A DNA stretch of 64,000 nt, from contig NZ_JAHREN010000001.1 of the NCBI RefSeq assembly GCF_019084075.1, positions 620,001-684,000 of the forward strand, given 5' to 3'. Of this stretch, positions 46,069 through 55,263 are shown piece after piece (the first letter of the stretch is position 1; each line of letters opens with the position of its first letter). A model generated the notes under the pieces. It did no database searches. It had not been told where the DNA came from and saw only the letters and a program-made list of their open reading frames with translations. The DNA is from Siccirubricoccus sp. G192 (lineage in GTDB: Bacteria > Pseudomonadota > Alphaproteobacteria > Acetobacterales > Acetobacteraceae). The position numbers and the translations under genes were made by a program.

Positions 46069-46095
46069 CTGGCACTCCTTCGGGGGGAGTGCTAA
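46069..46095. promoter_or_regulatory. CIRCE operator 2 (over the transcription start)
   Basis: CTGGCACTC-N9-GAGTGCTAA, a near-consensus CIRCE (two changes, both in the left arm). Its position directly after the -10 box fits repression by HrcA. Confidence 0.9.
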
Positions 46096-46171
46096 CGGAC
46101 CGCTGGGCGGTCCGGGCGGCGCTTCGTCCCGGGGCGGGTCAACCCAATGGAAAGAGTCAGGAGAGGACCGC

Positions 46172-46486
46172 ATGAAGTTTCGTCCCCTGCATGACCGCGT
46201 TCTGGTTCGCCGCGTCACCGCGGAAGAAAAGACTGCGGGCGGCATCATCATCCCCGACACCGCCAAGGAGAAGCCGCAGGAAGGCGAAGTCATCGCCGTC
46301 GGCTCCGGCACGCTGAACGACAAGGGCGAGCTCCGCGCGCTCGACGTCAAGACCGGCGACCGCATCCTGTTCGGCAAGTGGTCGGGCACCGAGGTGAAGC
46401 TCGATGGCGAGGAGCTCCTGATCATGAAGGAGTCCGACATCATGGGCATCCTCGAAGGCAGCGCCGCCGCGAAGAAGGCCGCCTGA
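46172..46486 (+). CDS. groES: Co-chaperonin GroES
   Basis: A 104-residue heptameric lid of the GroEL folding chamber. It shows [15 protein letters not shown], the mobile loop [19 protein letters not shown] and the C-terminal [14 protein letters not shown]. An AGGAGAGGA ribosome site precedes the ATG. It is the first gene of the groESL operon, 41 bases before groEL, and is controlled by the promoter and CIRCE pair upstream. Its codon use is more conservative than that of the accessory genes, as expected for a highly expressed gene. Confidence 0.98.
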   Translation: MKFRPLHDRVLVRRVTAEEKTAGGIIIPDTAKEKPQEGEVIAVGSGTLNDKGELRALDVKTGDRILFGKWSGTEVKLDGEELLIMKESDIMGILEGSAAAKKAA

Positions 46487-46521
46487 GACCGCTCCGCCCA
46501 ACAGCACACAGAACGAGGTAA

Positions 46522-48174
<1,653 letters not shown>

Positions 48175-48175
48175 G

Positions 48176-48262
48176 CTCGCCTTCGGCGAGACGACTTCCG
48201 GTCCTTCCCCGAAGGACCGGAACAAGGGAGGGGCGGCCTGCAAGGGCCGCCCCTTTCTCGTT
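48176..48262 (+). terminator. groESL terminator region, three hairpins
   Basis: Hairpin a is CTCGCC-TTC-GGCGAG (48176-48190), immediately after the stop. Hairpin b has a perfect 12-bp stem at 48196-48222 starting TTCCGGTCC. Hairpin c has GGGGCGGCC (48230-48238) and GGCCGCCCC (48245-48253) followed by TTTCTCGTT, a Rho-independent terminator. The first two probably protect the mRNA 3' end. Confidence 0.85.
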
Positions 48263-48475
48263 GCGCCGCGCCGCAGGGTGGCGCGGGATCGCAATCATTG
48301 ACTTCGCCTGGGCGATCTGCGCCCACTTTCCGGGCCAACCGTCTTGGCTCGCCTTGCCGTGCCTCCCTGGACCATCCTCCGGATCGCCCGGGCGCCTTCA
48401 AGCCGTTCCACAGCCCGGTTGTTCCGCACGGGCGATCGGCGCCCGCGCCTCGAAAGCAAGAGGAGGGTGCATCGC
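48263..48475 (+). promoter_or_regulatory. Long 5' leader region of the cold-shock gene
   Basis: About 210 bases between the groEL terminator and the cold-shock ATG. A good -35 (TTGACT, 48298-48303) is visible, but I find no convincing -10 at the right distance. A leader of up to 150 bases would fit the long structured 5'UTRs of cold-shock mRNAs; the folding was not computed. Confidence 0.35.
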
Positions 48476-48679
48476 ATGGCGACCGGCACCGTGAAGTGGT
48501 TCAACGCGACGAAGGGCTTCGGCTTCATCGTTCCCCAGGATGGCGGCAAGGACGTCTTCGTCCATATCACCGCCGTGCAGAAGGCCGGGCTCCAGGGCCT
48601 GAACGAGAACCAGAAGGTCAGCTACGACGTGGTGATGGAACGCGGCAAGGCCGCCGCCGCCAACCTCAAGCCGCTCTGA
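48476..48679 (+). CDS. Cold-shock protein (CspA family)
   Basis: A 67-residue single-domain cold-shock RNA chaperone. The start [18 protein letters not shown] contains RNP1 (KGFGFI), and [12 protein letters not shown] carries RNP2. The end NLKPL is typical of alphaproteobacterial Csp proteins. The ATG at 48476 has GAGGAGGG upstream; the open frame continuing further 5' is not conserved. It lies downstream of groESL but behind its terminator, so it is probably separately expressed. Confidence 0.96.
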   Translation: MATGTVKWFNATKGFGFIVPQDGGKDVFVHITAVQKAGLQGLNENQKVSYDVVMERGKAAAANLKPL

Positions 48680-48784
48680 GGCTTGCAGCCGGCGCCCTGC
48701 CCGGCCGGGATCCTGGCCTGACGTGATCCGATCATGGGCATTGGCCGTCGCAGTGCCGGCAGGTTTCGCTGCCGGCGCCGCCTG

Positions 48785-49324
48785 CTATGCCCCGCCCTGC
48801 CTCCAGACCCGGGTTGCGCCGCAGGCCCGGAGCAATTCCTCGGCCTTGGCCTGCTTCTCCGGCGTATCGGCATGCACCATCAGCACCGCACCGCCGGCCT
48901 CCGCGGCTTGGTGCGCCGCGTCTTCGCTCTCGGGCGCGGCCGCCTGGCCGATACCCTCGCCCACCACCGCAGCGCCGCCGGCCGCTGCCGCGGCCGCGGC
49001 CACCGCGGGCAGCGCCGCGCCGCCGGTCGCGATCACCACGCCGGCCGCCGCCGCCCCCGCCGCATAGCTGCCGAGGCCGACGCCGAGTTGCCGGAGGTTG
49101 CGCACGTCATCCTCGCGCTGCGGCTCCTCCCTGGTGGAATCGGCGCGCGAGTCTTCCTGGCCGGGGACGCGCAGGGAAAGATCGGCGCGCTGGAACAATG
49201 ATCCTTCCAGCCGGGACATCGCCTCGTCCAGGCGTGCCTTGTCATGGAACTCGCCGCAGACCTGCGGTGCGGCGGTGCCGGGTTCGTTGCCGGTCCAGCC
49301 GGCACTGTTGACTTCGATGGCCAT
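48785..49324 (-). CDS. Hypothetical protein with glycine/alanine-zipper segment
   Basis: A 179-residue protein of unknown function. The N-terminal part is polar and acidic (residues 1-75, with REEPQREDDVRNLRQLGVG). A small-residue hydrophobic stretch follows (about 80-125: SYAAGAAAAGVVIATGG, then AAAAAGGAAVVGEGIG), which could insert into a membrane. The C-terminal alpha/beta segment GGAVLMVHADTPEKQAKAEELLRACGATRVW resembles the end of general-stress proteins of the YsnF/GsiB-neighbour type. The ATG at 49324 was chosen because the sequence MAIEVNSAGW begins a plausible protein. It converges on the cold-shock gene. Confidence 0.6.
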   Translation of the reverse strand: MAIEVNSAGWTGNEPGTAAPQVCGEFHDKARLDEAMSRLEGSLFQRADLSLRVPGQEDSRADSTREEPQREDDVRNLRQLGVGLGSYAAGAAAAGVVIATGGAALPAVAAAAAAAGGAAVVGEGIGQAAAPESEDAAHQAAEAGGAVLMVHADTPEKQAKAEELLRACGATRVWRQGGA

Positions 49325-49446
49325 GGCGGCTTGCTCCGCTGCTCTCGGCTCTTGGCAACGCCTGCCCGCCGCCACCGTTCCGAAAGCCGGCCCCGGCAAC
49401 CCCATCGCCGGCTTTCCGTTGCCACCGGCAGCAGGAGGGTCCGGCC

Positions 49447-50343
49447 ATGCGCATCCATCATCTCGATTGCGGTCCCATGCGCCCGCCCGGTGGCGCGCTG
49501 ATGGATGGCGTCAGCCCAGGCCTCTTCGGTCGGCTCACCTGCCACTGCCTGGTGATCGAGACGGACCGGGACGGCCTGGTGCTGGTGGATACCGGCCTCG
49601 GCCTGCGCGACATGCTGCGGCCCTGGCCGCGCCTGCCCGCGCTGAACGCCGGCCTGCTGCGCTTCCGCTTCGACCCCGACCGGACCATGCTGCGGCGATT
49701 GAAACACCTTGGGCACTCGCCGCGCGATGTGCGGCACATCGTGATGACGCATCTCGATTTCGACCATGCCGGCGGCTTGGTCGATTTCCCCGCCGCGCGC
49801 GTGCACCTGATGGAGCCCGAGACGGTGGCGGCCAGGCGCCGCCGCGGCCTGCTCGATCGCATGCGCTACCGGCCCGTGCAATGGGGCGATACCCATCGCT
49901 GGCACCCCTATTCCGAACGCACCGGCGGCCGCTGGTTCGGCTTCGATGCGGTGGTCCAGCTCGACAACCTGCCGCCGGAAATCCTGCTGGTGCCGCTGCC
50001 CGGCCATACCGCCGGCCATGCCGGGGTGGCGATCGAGACCCCGCGCGGCTGGGTGCTGCATGCCGGCGATACCTATTTCAACCGTGCCGAGGTCCATGCC
50101 GGGGAAGGCGCCTCCTGCCCGCCCGGCGCTGCCGCCTATGAATACATGATGGCCTGGAACGCGCCGCTCGGCCGCGCCAACCAGGCCAGGCTGCGGGCCT
50201 TGGTGCGGGACCCGGAGGCGCCGGTCGCGGTGTTCTGCACCCATGACCCCGTGGAATTCGTCGCCATGTCCATCTGGAGCGGCCGCGACGTGCCGCAGGC
50301 GGCCGATGAGCCCGCCACGGCCATGGCGACGGACGCCGCCTGA
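49447..50343 (+). CDS. MBL-fold hydrolase, N-acyl homoserine lactonase-like
   Basis: A 298-residue metallo-beta-lactamase-fold enzyme of the AttM/AiiA-like group. The dinuclear metal motif is VMTHLDFDHAGGL near residue 98-110; downstream metal ligands lie in PLPGHTAGHAGVAI and VLHAGDTYF, and the last histidine in AVFCTHDPVEF. The N-terminus MRIHHLDCGPMRPPGG is typical of this subgroup. A strong ribosome site (AGGAGGG, six bases) supports the start. It precedes the dioxygenase/receptor/Rieske run by 76 bases. Lactone or ester hydrolysis is likely; quorum-signal degradation is only one option. Confidence 0.88.
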   Translation: MRIHHLDCGPMRPPGGALMDGVSPGLFGRLTCHCLVIETDRDGLVLVDTGLGLRDMLRPWPRLPALNAGLLRFRFDPDRTMLRRLKHLGHSPRDVRHIVMTHLDFDHAGGLVDFPAARVHLMEPETVAARRRRGLLDRMRYRPVQWGDTHRWHPYSERTGGRWFGFDAVVQLDNLPPEILLVPLPGHTAGHAGVAIETPRGWVLHAGDTYFNRAEVHAGEGASCPPGAAAYEYMMAWNAPLGRANQARLRALVRDPEAPVAVFCTHDPVEFVAMSIWSGRDVPQAADEPATAMATDAA

Positions 50344-50419
50344 GATTCTTGTCGGGCCCAATTCTTGTCGGACCGGCCGGTGGGGACTAGCCTTCGGGAA
50401 AATACCCGGAGGAAACCCC

Positions 50420-51334
50420 ATGGCCGCCCCGACCATCACCCCGCTCGGCTATGCCATGGGCGCGGAAGTCACCGGCCTCGACCTGCGCCGGCCGCTGGAT
50501 GCGGCGACGCGCCGCGCCCTGTATGAGGCCTGGCTGCGGCATGTCGTGCTGGTCTTCCCGGACCAGAACCTGACGCCGGAGCAGCATATCGCCTTCTCCG
50601 CCAATTTCGGCGAGCTGGACGACCACGCCTCGCAGGCGCCGGAAACCCTGCTGGATGGGCACCCGGAAATCCTGGTGGTGACCAACAAGCACCGGCTGGG
50701 CAAGCCTTCCGGCACCCGCAATACCGGGCGCAACTGGCATACCGACCTCTCCTATACGGTGCGCCCGGCCAAGGGCGCGCTGCTGCTCTGCCAGGAGAAG
50801 CCGCCGGTGGGCGGCGATACCATGTGGGCCAACCTCAGCCTCGCCTATGAGACGCTGAGCCCGAAGATGCGCGGCATCGTGGACGGGCTGGAGGCGGTGC
50901 ATGACGTGACCCTGGTGAAGGGCATTGGCCAGCGCGACCCGACCATCGTCGCCACCATGAAGGCGCGCAACCCGCCGGTGGTGCATCCCATGGTGCGCAC
51001 CCATCCCGATACCGGGCGGAAATCGCTGCTGGCGGGGGAGCGCATCAGTTCCATCCTCGGCTTCTCCGAGGAGGAGAGCCAGGCGCTGCTGGACTTCCTG
51101 AACACACATGCCACCAGCCCGGAATTCGTCTACCGCCATCGCTGGCGGGTCGGCGACATCGTGCTCTGGGACAATCGCTGCACCTGCCATGTGGCGCTGC
51201 CGGATTTCGACCAGACCCAGCCGCGGCTGATGCTGCGCTGCTCCCTCAAGGGCGAGGCGGAAGGGCGGCTGGCGGAAGCCGCGCCGGCGGCGAACCGCGA
51301 GGCGATGATCCAGGCCGTGGCGGCGCTGTCATGA
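50420..51334 (+). CDS. TauD/TfdA family Fe(II)/2-oxoglutarate dioxygenase
   Basis: A 304-residue nonheme-iron dioxygenase. The facial triad is visible: H107 and D109 in NWHTDLSY, and H257 in CTCHVALP; R269 in QPRLMLRC probably binds 2-oxoglutarate. The N-terminus ITPLGYAMGAEVTGLDLRRPL and GENPVV-like VHPMVRTHPDTGRKSLL match taurine dioxygenase. It could hydroxylate taurine, another alkylsulfonate, or an aryloxy or carboxylate compound. GGAGGAAA precedes the ATG. It overlaps the following TctC gene by four bases (ATGA), coupling the enzyme to a substrate receptor. Confidence 0.93.
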   Translation: MAAPTITPLGYAMGAEVTGLDLRRPLDAATRRALYEAWLRHVVLVFPDQNLTPEQHIAFSANFGELDDHASQAPETLLDGHPEILVVTNKHRLGKPSGTRNTGRNWHTDLSYTVRPAKGALLLCQEKPPVGGDTMWANLSLAYETLSPKMRGIVDGLEAVHDVTLVKGIGQRDPTIVATMKARNPPVVHPMVRTHPDTGRKSLLAGERISSILGFSEEESQALLDFLNTHATSPEFVYRHRWRVGDIVLWDNRCTCHVALPDFDQTQPRLMLRCSLKGEAEGRLAEAAPAANREAMIQAVAALS

Positions 51335-52302
51335 GCCTGCCGCGCCGCGCCGCCCTGCTGGGCGGCGCGCTGGCGCTCGGCGCCACCGGCCGCGCCCGGG
51401 CGCAGGCCTGGCCCAGCCAGACCATCCGCCTCGTCGTCGCCTATGTGCCGGGCGGCACCACCGATATCGTCGCCCGCATGGTGGCGGAGGCGCTGGCCGA
51501 GCGCCTGCCGCGGCCGGTGGTGGTGGAGAACCGGGCCGGCGGCGGCGGCGTGGTCGGCACCGAAAGCGTGCTGCGCGCCGCGCCGGACGGCCATACCCTG
51601 CTGCTCTGCGCCAGCGCCCATGCGTTGCTGCCGGCGCTCTATCCCAACCTGGCCTGGGACCCGCTGGCGGATTTCACACCGGTCGCCCCGGTGGCGGCCA
51701 CGCCCTACATGCTGGTGGTGCATCCGAGCCTGCCGGTGACGACGGTGCCGGAACTGCTGGCCTATGCACGGGCCAATCCGGGCCGGTTGAATTTCGCCTC
51801 CACCGGCATGGGCACGGCGCAGCACCTCTCGGGCGAGTTGCTGAAGCGGCTGGCCGGCATCGACATGGTGCATGTGCCCTATCGCGGCAGCGGCGCGGTG
51901 CGGGCCGACCTCGTCACCGGCCGCATCAACCTGATGTTCGAGAACCTGGCGCTGACGCTGCCCATGACGCGCAGCGGCGAGGTGCGCGGCCTGGCGGTGA
52001 CCAGCCCGCAGCGCAGCGCCCTGGCGCCCGACCTGCCGACCCTGAAGGAGGTGGGGCTGGGCGGGATGGAGATCGAGGGCTGGTTCGGCCTGCTCGGCCC
52101 GGCCCGCATGCCGCCGGAGGCGGTGACCGCGCTCGGCGCGGCGCTGAACGACTGGCTGCGCCAGCCGGCGACGGCGCAGCGGCTGGCGGGGCTCGGTGCC
52201 CGGGTGCTGGGCGGTGGGCCGGCGGACCTCGCCACCGTCATCCGCACCGAGCGCGAGCGCTGGGGCAAGGTGATCCGGGAAGCCAATATCCGCCCCGAAT
52301 AG
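51331..52302 (+). CDS. Bug/TctC periplasmic solute receptor (second)
   Basis: A 323-residue secreted receptor starting in overlap with the TauD-type gene. A twin-arginine-like or Sec signal (MSLPRRAALLGGALALGATGRARAQA) precedes RLVVAYVPGGTTDIVAR and NRAGGGGVVGTESVLRAAPDG. The ligand-lobe block VHVPYRGSGAVRADLVTGRIN and a C-terminus ending REANIRPE are typical. Its co-translation with a 2-oxoglutarate dioxygenase suggests that it captures the dioxygenase substrate or a precursor. The membrane transporter it serves is not encoded here. Confidence 0.92.
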   Translation: MSLPRRAALLGGALALGATGRARAQAWPSQTIRLVVAYVPGGTTDIVARMVAEALAERLPRPVVVENRAGGGGVVGTESVLRAAPDGHTLLLCASAHALLPALYPNLAWDPLADFTPVAPVAATPYMLVVHPSLPVTTVPELLAYARANPGRLNFASTGMGTAQHLSGELLKRLAGIDMVHVPYRGSGAVRADLVTGRINLMFENLALTLPMTRSGEVRGLAVTSPQRSALAPDLPTLKEVGLGGMEIEGWFGLLGPARMPPEAVTALGAALNDWLRQPATAQRLAGLGARVLGGGPADLATVIRTERERWGKVIREANIRPE

Positions 52303-52330
52303 CAACGCATTTCAGGGAGACGCCGCAGGG

Positions 52331-52744
52331 ATGAGCCGCCACATCGTCGCCACCGTGGGCGAGATACCGGAGAATGGCAGCAAGCTGGTGGAGGTGAAGG
52401 GCCGCCAGATCGCGCTGTTCCATGTGAAGGGCGAATACTTCGCCCTCACCGACCGCTGCCCGCATGAGGGCGGCAGCCTCTGCGCCGGCCGCCTGACCGG
52501 GCTGGTGCGCTCACGCGAGCCCGGCACCTACGAGTATTCCCGCCCGCATGAGATGCTGCAGTGTTCCTGGCATGGCTGGGAATTCGACATCCGTACCGGC
52601 CAGTCCTATTGCGACCCGGACAGCATCCGTGCCCGCACCTACCAGGTGACGGTGGCGCCCGGCGAGGCGCTGGCCAAGGGGCCCTTCGTGGCCGAGATCT
52701 TCCCGGTCTCGGTCGAGAACGACTACATCCTTGTCGAGGTCTGA
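52331..52744 (+). CDS. Rieske [2Fe-2S] protein, longer type
   Basis: A 137-residue Rieske protein. The cluster ligands are C43 and H45 in RCPHEGG, and C78 and H81 in CSWHGWEFD. The two halves are separated by about 33 residues instead of the usual 16-20, because of an insert (SREPGTYEYSRPHE) known from stand-alone Rieske proteins next to dioxygenase genes. No signal peptide is seen. It follows the TctC gene by 28 bases and precedes the second Rieske gene by 6. An electron-carrier role, or a small oxygenase-associated role, is likely. Confidence 0.88.
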   Translation: MSRHIVATVGEIPENGSKLVEVKGRQIALFHVKGEYFALTDRCPHEGGSLCAGRLTGLVRSREPGTYEYSRPHEMLQCSWHGWEFDIRTGQSYCDPDSIRARTYQVTVAPGEALAKGPFVAEIFPVSVENDYILVEV

Positions 52745-52750
52745 ACATCC

Positions 52751-53062
52751 ATGTCCGAATGGCACCGCGTCGCGTCCGAGGCCGATCTCTCGCTGGAGGC
52801 GCCGCTCGGCGTCCGTGTCGGTGATGTGCAGATCGCCGTGGTCAAGCTGGAGGACGGCATCTACGCGATCAACGATGTCTGCACCCATGAATTCGCGCTG
52901 CTCTCGGAAGGGTTCTGCGAGGAGGGCAAGCTGGAATGCCCGCTGCACCAGGCTTGTTTCGACGTCCGCACCGGCAAGGTGCTGAACGAGCCGGCGGAGG
53001 TGGATGTGGCGACCTATCCGGTGAAGGTCGAGAACGGCGCGGTCTTCGTGCAGGTGCCGTAG
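52751..53062 (+). CDS. Rieske-type ferredoxin (NdoA/BphF-like)
   Basis: A 103-residue electron-transfer ferredoxin. The ligands are C44 and H46 in DVCTHEFALLSEG, and C63 and H66 in ECPLHQACFD. The start WHRVASEADL, the middle VAVVKLEDGIYAIND-like segment and the end YPVKVENGAVFVQV are standard for ferredoxins of aromatic-ring dioxygenases. It follows the larger Rieske protein and precedes the reductase by six bases. It should take electrons from that reductase and pass them to an oxygenase or to the larger Rieske protein. Confidence 0.92.
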   Translation: MSEWHRVASEADLSLEAPLGVRVGDVQIAVVKLEDGIYAINDVCTHEFALLSEGFCEEGKLECPLHQACFDVRTGKVLNEPAEVDVATYPVKVENGAVFVQVP

Positions 53063-53068
53063 CGGCGC

Positions 53069-54277
53069 ATGGCGCGCACCCTGATCGTCGGCGCGGGACA
53101 GGCCGGGCGGCGCTGCGCCGAGGCGCTGCGCGACCTCGACCCGGAAGCGGAGATCCTGCTGCTGGGCGAAGAGGCGCATCCGCCCTATGACCGGCCGCCG
53201 CTGTCCAAGGCGGTGCTGCTCGGCACCGATCCCGGCAATGGCCTGTTTGTCCGCAGCCCGCAATTCTATGCCGAAAAGCGCATCACGCTCCGCACCGGCA
53301 CCTGCGTCGAGGCATTGGACCTTGCCGCGAAGCAGGTGGTGACAACGGTGGGGGAGCGCATCGGCTATGACAGCCTGGTGCTCGCCACCGGCGCCCGCGC
53401 CCGGCCGCTGCCCGTGCCGGGCGCCGATGACCCGCGCGTGCATCTGCTCCGCACCCTGGAGGATGCCCAGGCGTTGCGGGCGGCGCTGGTGGCGAAGCCG
53501 AGGCTCGCCGTCATTGGCGGCGGGCTGATCGGCCTGGAGGTCGCGGCCTCGGCACGCCAACTCGGCTGCGCGGTGGTCGTGCTGGAAGCCGCGGACCGGC
53601 TGATGGCGCGCTGCGTGCCGCCGGCGATCAGCGAGATGTCGGCGGCGCTGCATCGTGGCCATGGCGTGGAGCTGCATCTCGGCTGCGCGCTGCGGCGCAT
53701 CACGCCGCGCGCGGAGGGATTGCTGCTGGAGGCGGGCGATCTGGAAGTGGAGGCCGATCTCGCCGTGATCGGCATCGGCGGCATCGCCAATATCGCGCTG
53801 GCCGAGGCGGCCGGGCTGGCGGTGCAGGACGGCATCCTGACGGATGGCTGCGGCCGCACCTCGCAGCCGGATGTCTATGCGGCCGGCGAGGTCGCGCGTT
53901 TTCCGCATCCCTTCTTCGGCCGCACCGTGCGGCTGGAAGCCTGGCAGGTGGCGCAGAACCAGCCCGCCGCCGTGGCCCGCGCCATCTGCGGCGAGGCGCG
54001 GCCCTATGACGAGATTCCCTGGCACTGGACCGATCAGTTCGACTGGAACCTCCAGGTCTTCGGCACGCCGGAGCCGGAGATGGAGCTGGTCCAGCGCCCG
54101 GCCGAGGGTGGGCGCCTCACCGCCCTATCGGTGGATGCGGCGGGCCGCGCGCGCGGCGCCCTGGTGCTCAACAATGGCCGCGAGGCGACGCCGCTGCGCC
54201 GCCTGATCGCCGCTGGCAAGGCGCTGGACCTCGCCCTGCTGCGTGACCCCACGGTGCCGCTCAGGCAGTTCCTGTAA
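53069..54277 (+). CDS. FAD-dependent ferredoxin reductase
   Basis: A 402-residue NAD(P)H:ferredoxin reductase of the BphA4/putidaredoxin-reductase type. The FAD site is TLIVGAGQAGRRCAEAL with PPYDRPPLSKAVL. The NAD(P)H site is LAVIGGGLIGLEVAASA. The second FAD block reads DVYAAGEVARFPHPFFG, and the C-terminal domain has EIPWHWTDQFDWNLQVFG. It ends the run Rieske, Rieske, reductase, a complete electron-supply chain. No ring-hydroxylating oxygenase large subunit is in the window; the terminal oxygenase must lie elsewhere. It converges with a TctC gene six bases away. Confidence 0.94.
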   Translation: MARTLIVGAGQAGRRCAEALRDLDPEAEILLLGEEAHPPYDRPPLSKAVLLGTDPGNGLFVRSPQFYAEKRITLRTGTCVEALDLAAKQVVTTVGERIGYDSLVLATGARARPLPVPGADDPRVHLLRTLEDAQALRAALVAKPRLAVIGGGLIGLEVAASARQLGCAVVVLEAADRLMARCVPPAISEMSAALHRGHGVELHLGCALRRITPRAEGLLLEAGDLEVEADLAVIGIGGIANIALAEAAGLAVQDGILTDGCGRTSQPDVYAAGEVARFPHPFFGRTVRLEAWQVAQNQPAAVARAICGEARPYDEIPWHWTDQFDWNLQVFGTPEPEMELVQRPAEGGRLTALSVDAAGRARGALVLNNGREATPLRRLIAAGKALDLALLRDPTVPLRQFL

Positions 54278-54283
54278 CGCCGT

Positions 54284-55252
54284 TCAGTCCGGCTTGATGC
54301 CGGCTTCGCGGATCACCCGTGTCCATTTCGCCAATTCGGTGCCGAGTTGCGCCTGGAATTCCGCCGGCCCGACCTCGATCGGGTCGAGCCCCGCGCGGAT
54401 GATCCGCTCCCGCATCGCCGGCTGGTGCAGCACCGCCAGGATGTCGCGATAGAGGCGCTCGGTCAGCGGCGCTGGTAGCCCCGCCGGGGCCAGGATGCCA
54501 TACCAGGACACCGCCTCCACGCCCGTGAAGCCCAGTTCCGGCAGGGTCGGCAAATCGGGCAATTCGCGCCAGCGCCGCGCATCCGCCACCGCCAGGCCGC
54601 GCAGGGTGCCGGCACGGATCTGCTGCACCGCCACGGTCGAGTTCAGGAAGCCCGCCTGCACCTGGCCCGAGAGGATCGCGGTCTGCGCCGGCGCCGCGCC
54701 ATTGAAGGGCACATGCGTCAGTTCCACCCCCGCCACCTGACTGAACAGCGCGGTCGCCAGATGGCTGGCATTGCCGATGCCGGCCGAGCCCATGGTCACG
54801 CCGCCCGGCCGGGATTTCGCCAGGGCCAGGAATTCCGGCACTGTCCGCACCGGCACGGAAGGATGCACCACCAGCACCATGGGGTGGAAGGCGGCGTTGA
54901 TGATGGCGGTGAAGTCCCGCACGGGGTCATAGGGCAGGCGCGGCAGCAGCGGCGGGTTCATCACATGCGCCGTCGCGCCGAACAGCAGGGTGTAGCCATC
55001 CGGCGGCTGCCGCGCGACATATTCGGTGCCGATGCTGCTGCCCGCGCCGGGTCGGTTCTCCACCACTACCGGCTGATGCCAGGCATCGAACAGCCGCTCC
55101 GCGAGCGCGCGCGCCAGGATGTCGGTGGGCCCGCCCGGCGCGAAGGGCACGATGAGGCGCACCGGGCGTTCGGGCCAGGCCTGCGCCCAGGTTAGCCCCG
55201 GCATGGCCAGCAGCCCGGCGCCGGCCAGCAGCGCCCTGCGCGATGCATTCAT
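54284..55252 (-). CDS. Bug/TctC periplasmic solute receptor (third)
   Basis: A 322-residue secreted receptor, last gene of a minus-strand catabolic operon. The signal MNASRRALLAGAGLLAMPGLTWA ends before QAWPERPVRLIVPFAPGGPTDILAR, with NRPGAGSSIGTEYVARQPPDG, LTHVPFNGAAPAQTAILSG and a C-terminus REAGIKPD. It follows the Ldh2-type dehydrogenase gene by 11 bases. Together with the other receptor of this operon it may provide two affinities or two ligands. No TctA or TctB is present. Confidence 0.92.
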   Translation of the reverse strand: MNASRRALLAGAGLLAMPGLTWAQAWPERPVRLIVPFAPGGPTDILARALAERLFDAWHQPVVVENRPGAGSSIGTEYVARQPPDGYTLLFGATAHVMNPPLLPRLPYDPVRDFTAIINAAFHPMVLVVHPSVPVRTVPEFLALAKSRPGGVTMGSAGIGNASHLATALFSQVAGVELTHVPFNGAAPAQTAILSGQVQAGFLNSTVAVQQIRAGTLRGLAVADARRWRELPDLPTLPELGFTGVEAVSWYGILAPAGLPAPLTERLYRDILAVLHQPAMRERIIRAGLDPIEVGPAEFQAQLGTELAKWTRVIREAGIKPD

Positions 55253-55263
55253 CCTCGTGCTCC

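Noticed and set aside
49447..54277. Run considered as a quorum-quenching island because of the lactonase-like protein
   Set aside because: The family is broad, and the following genes are an oxygenase, receptor and electron carriers; no signal-related gene is seen.
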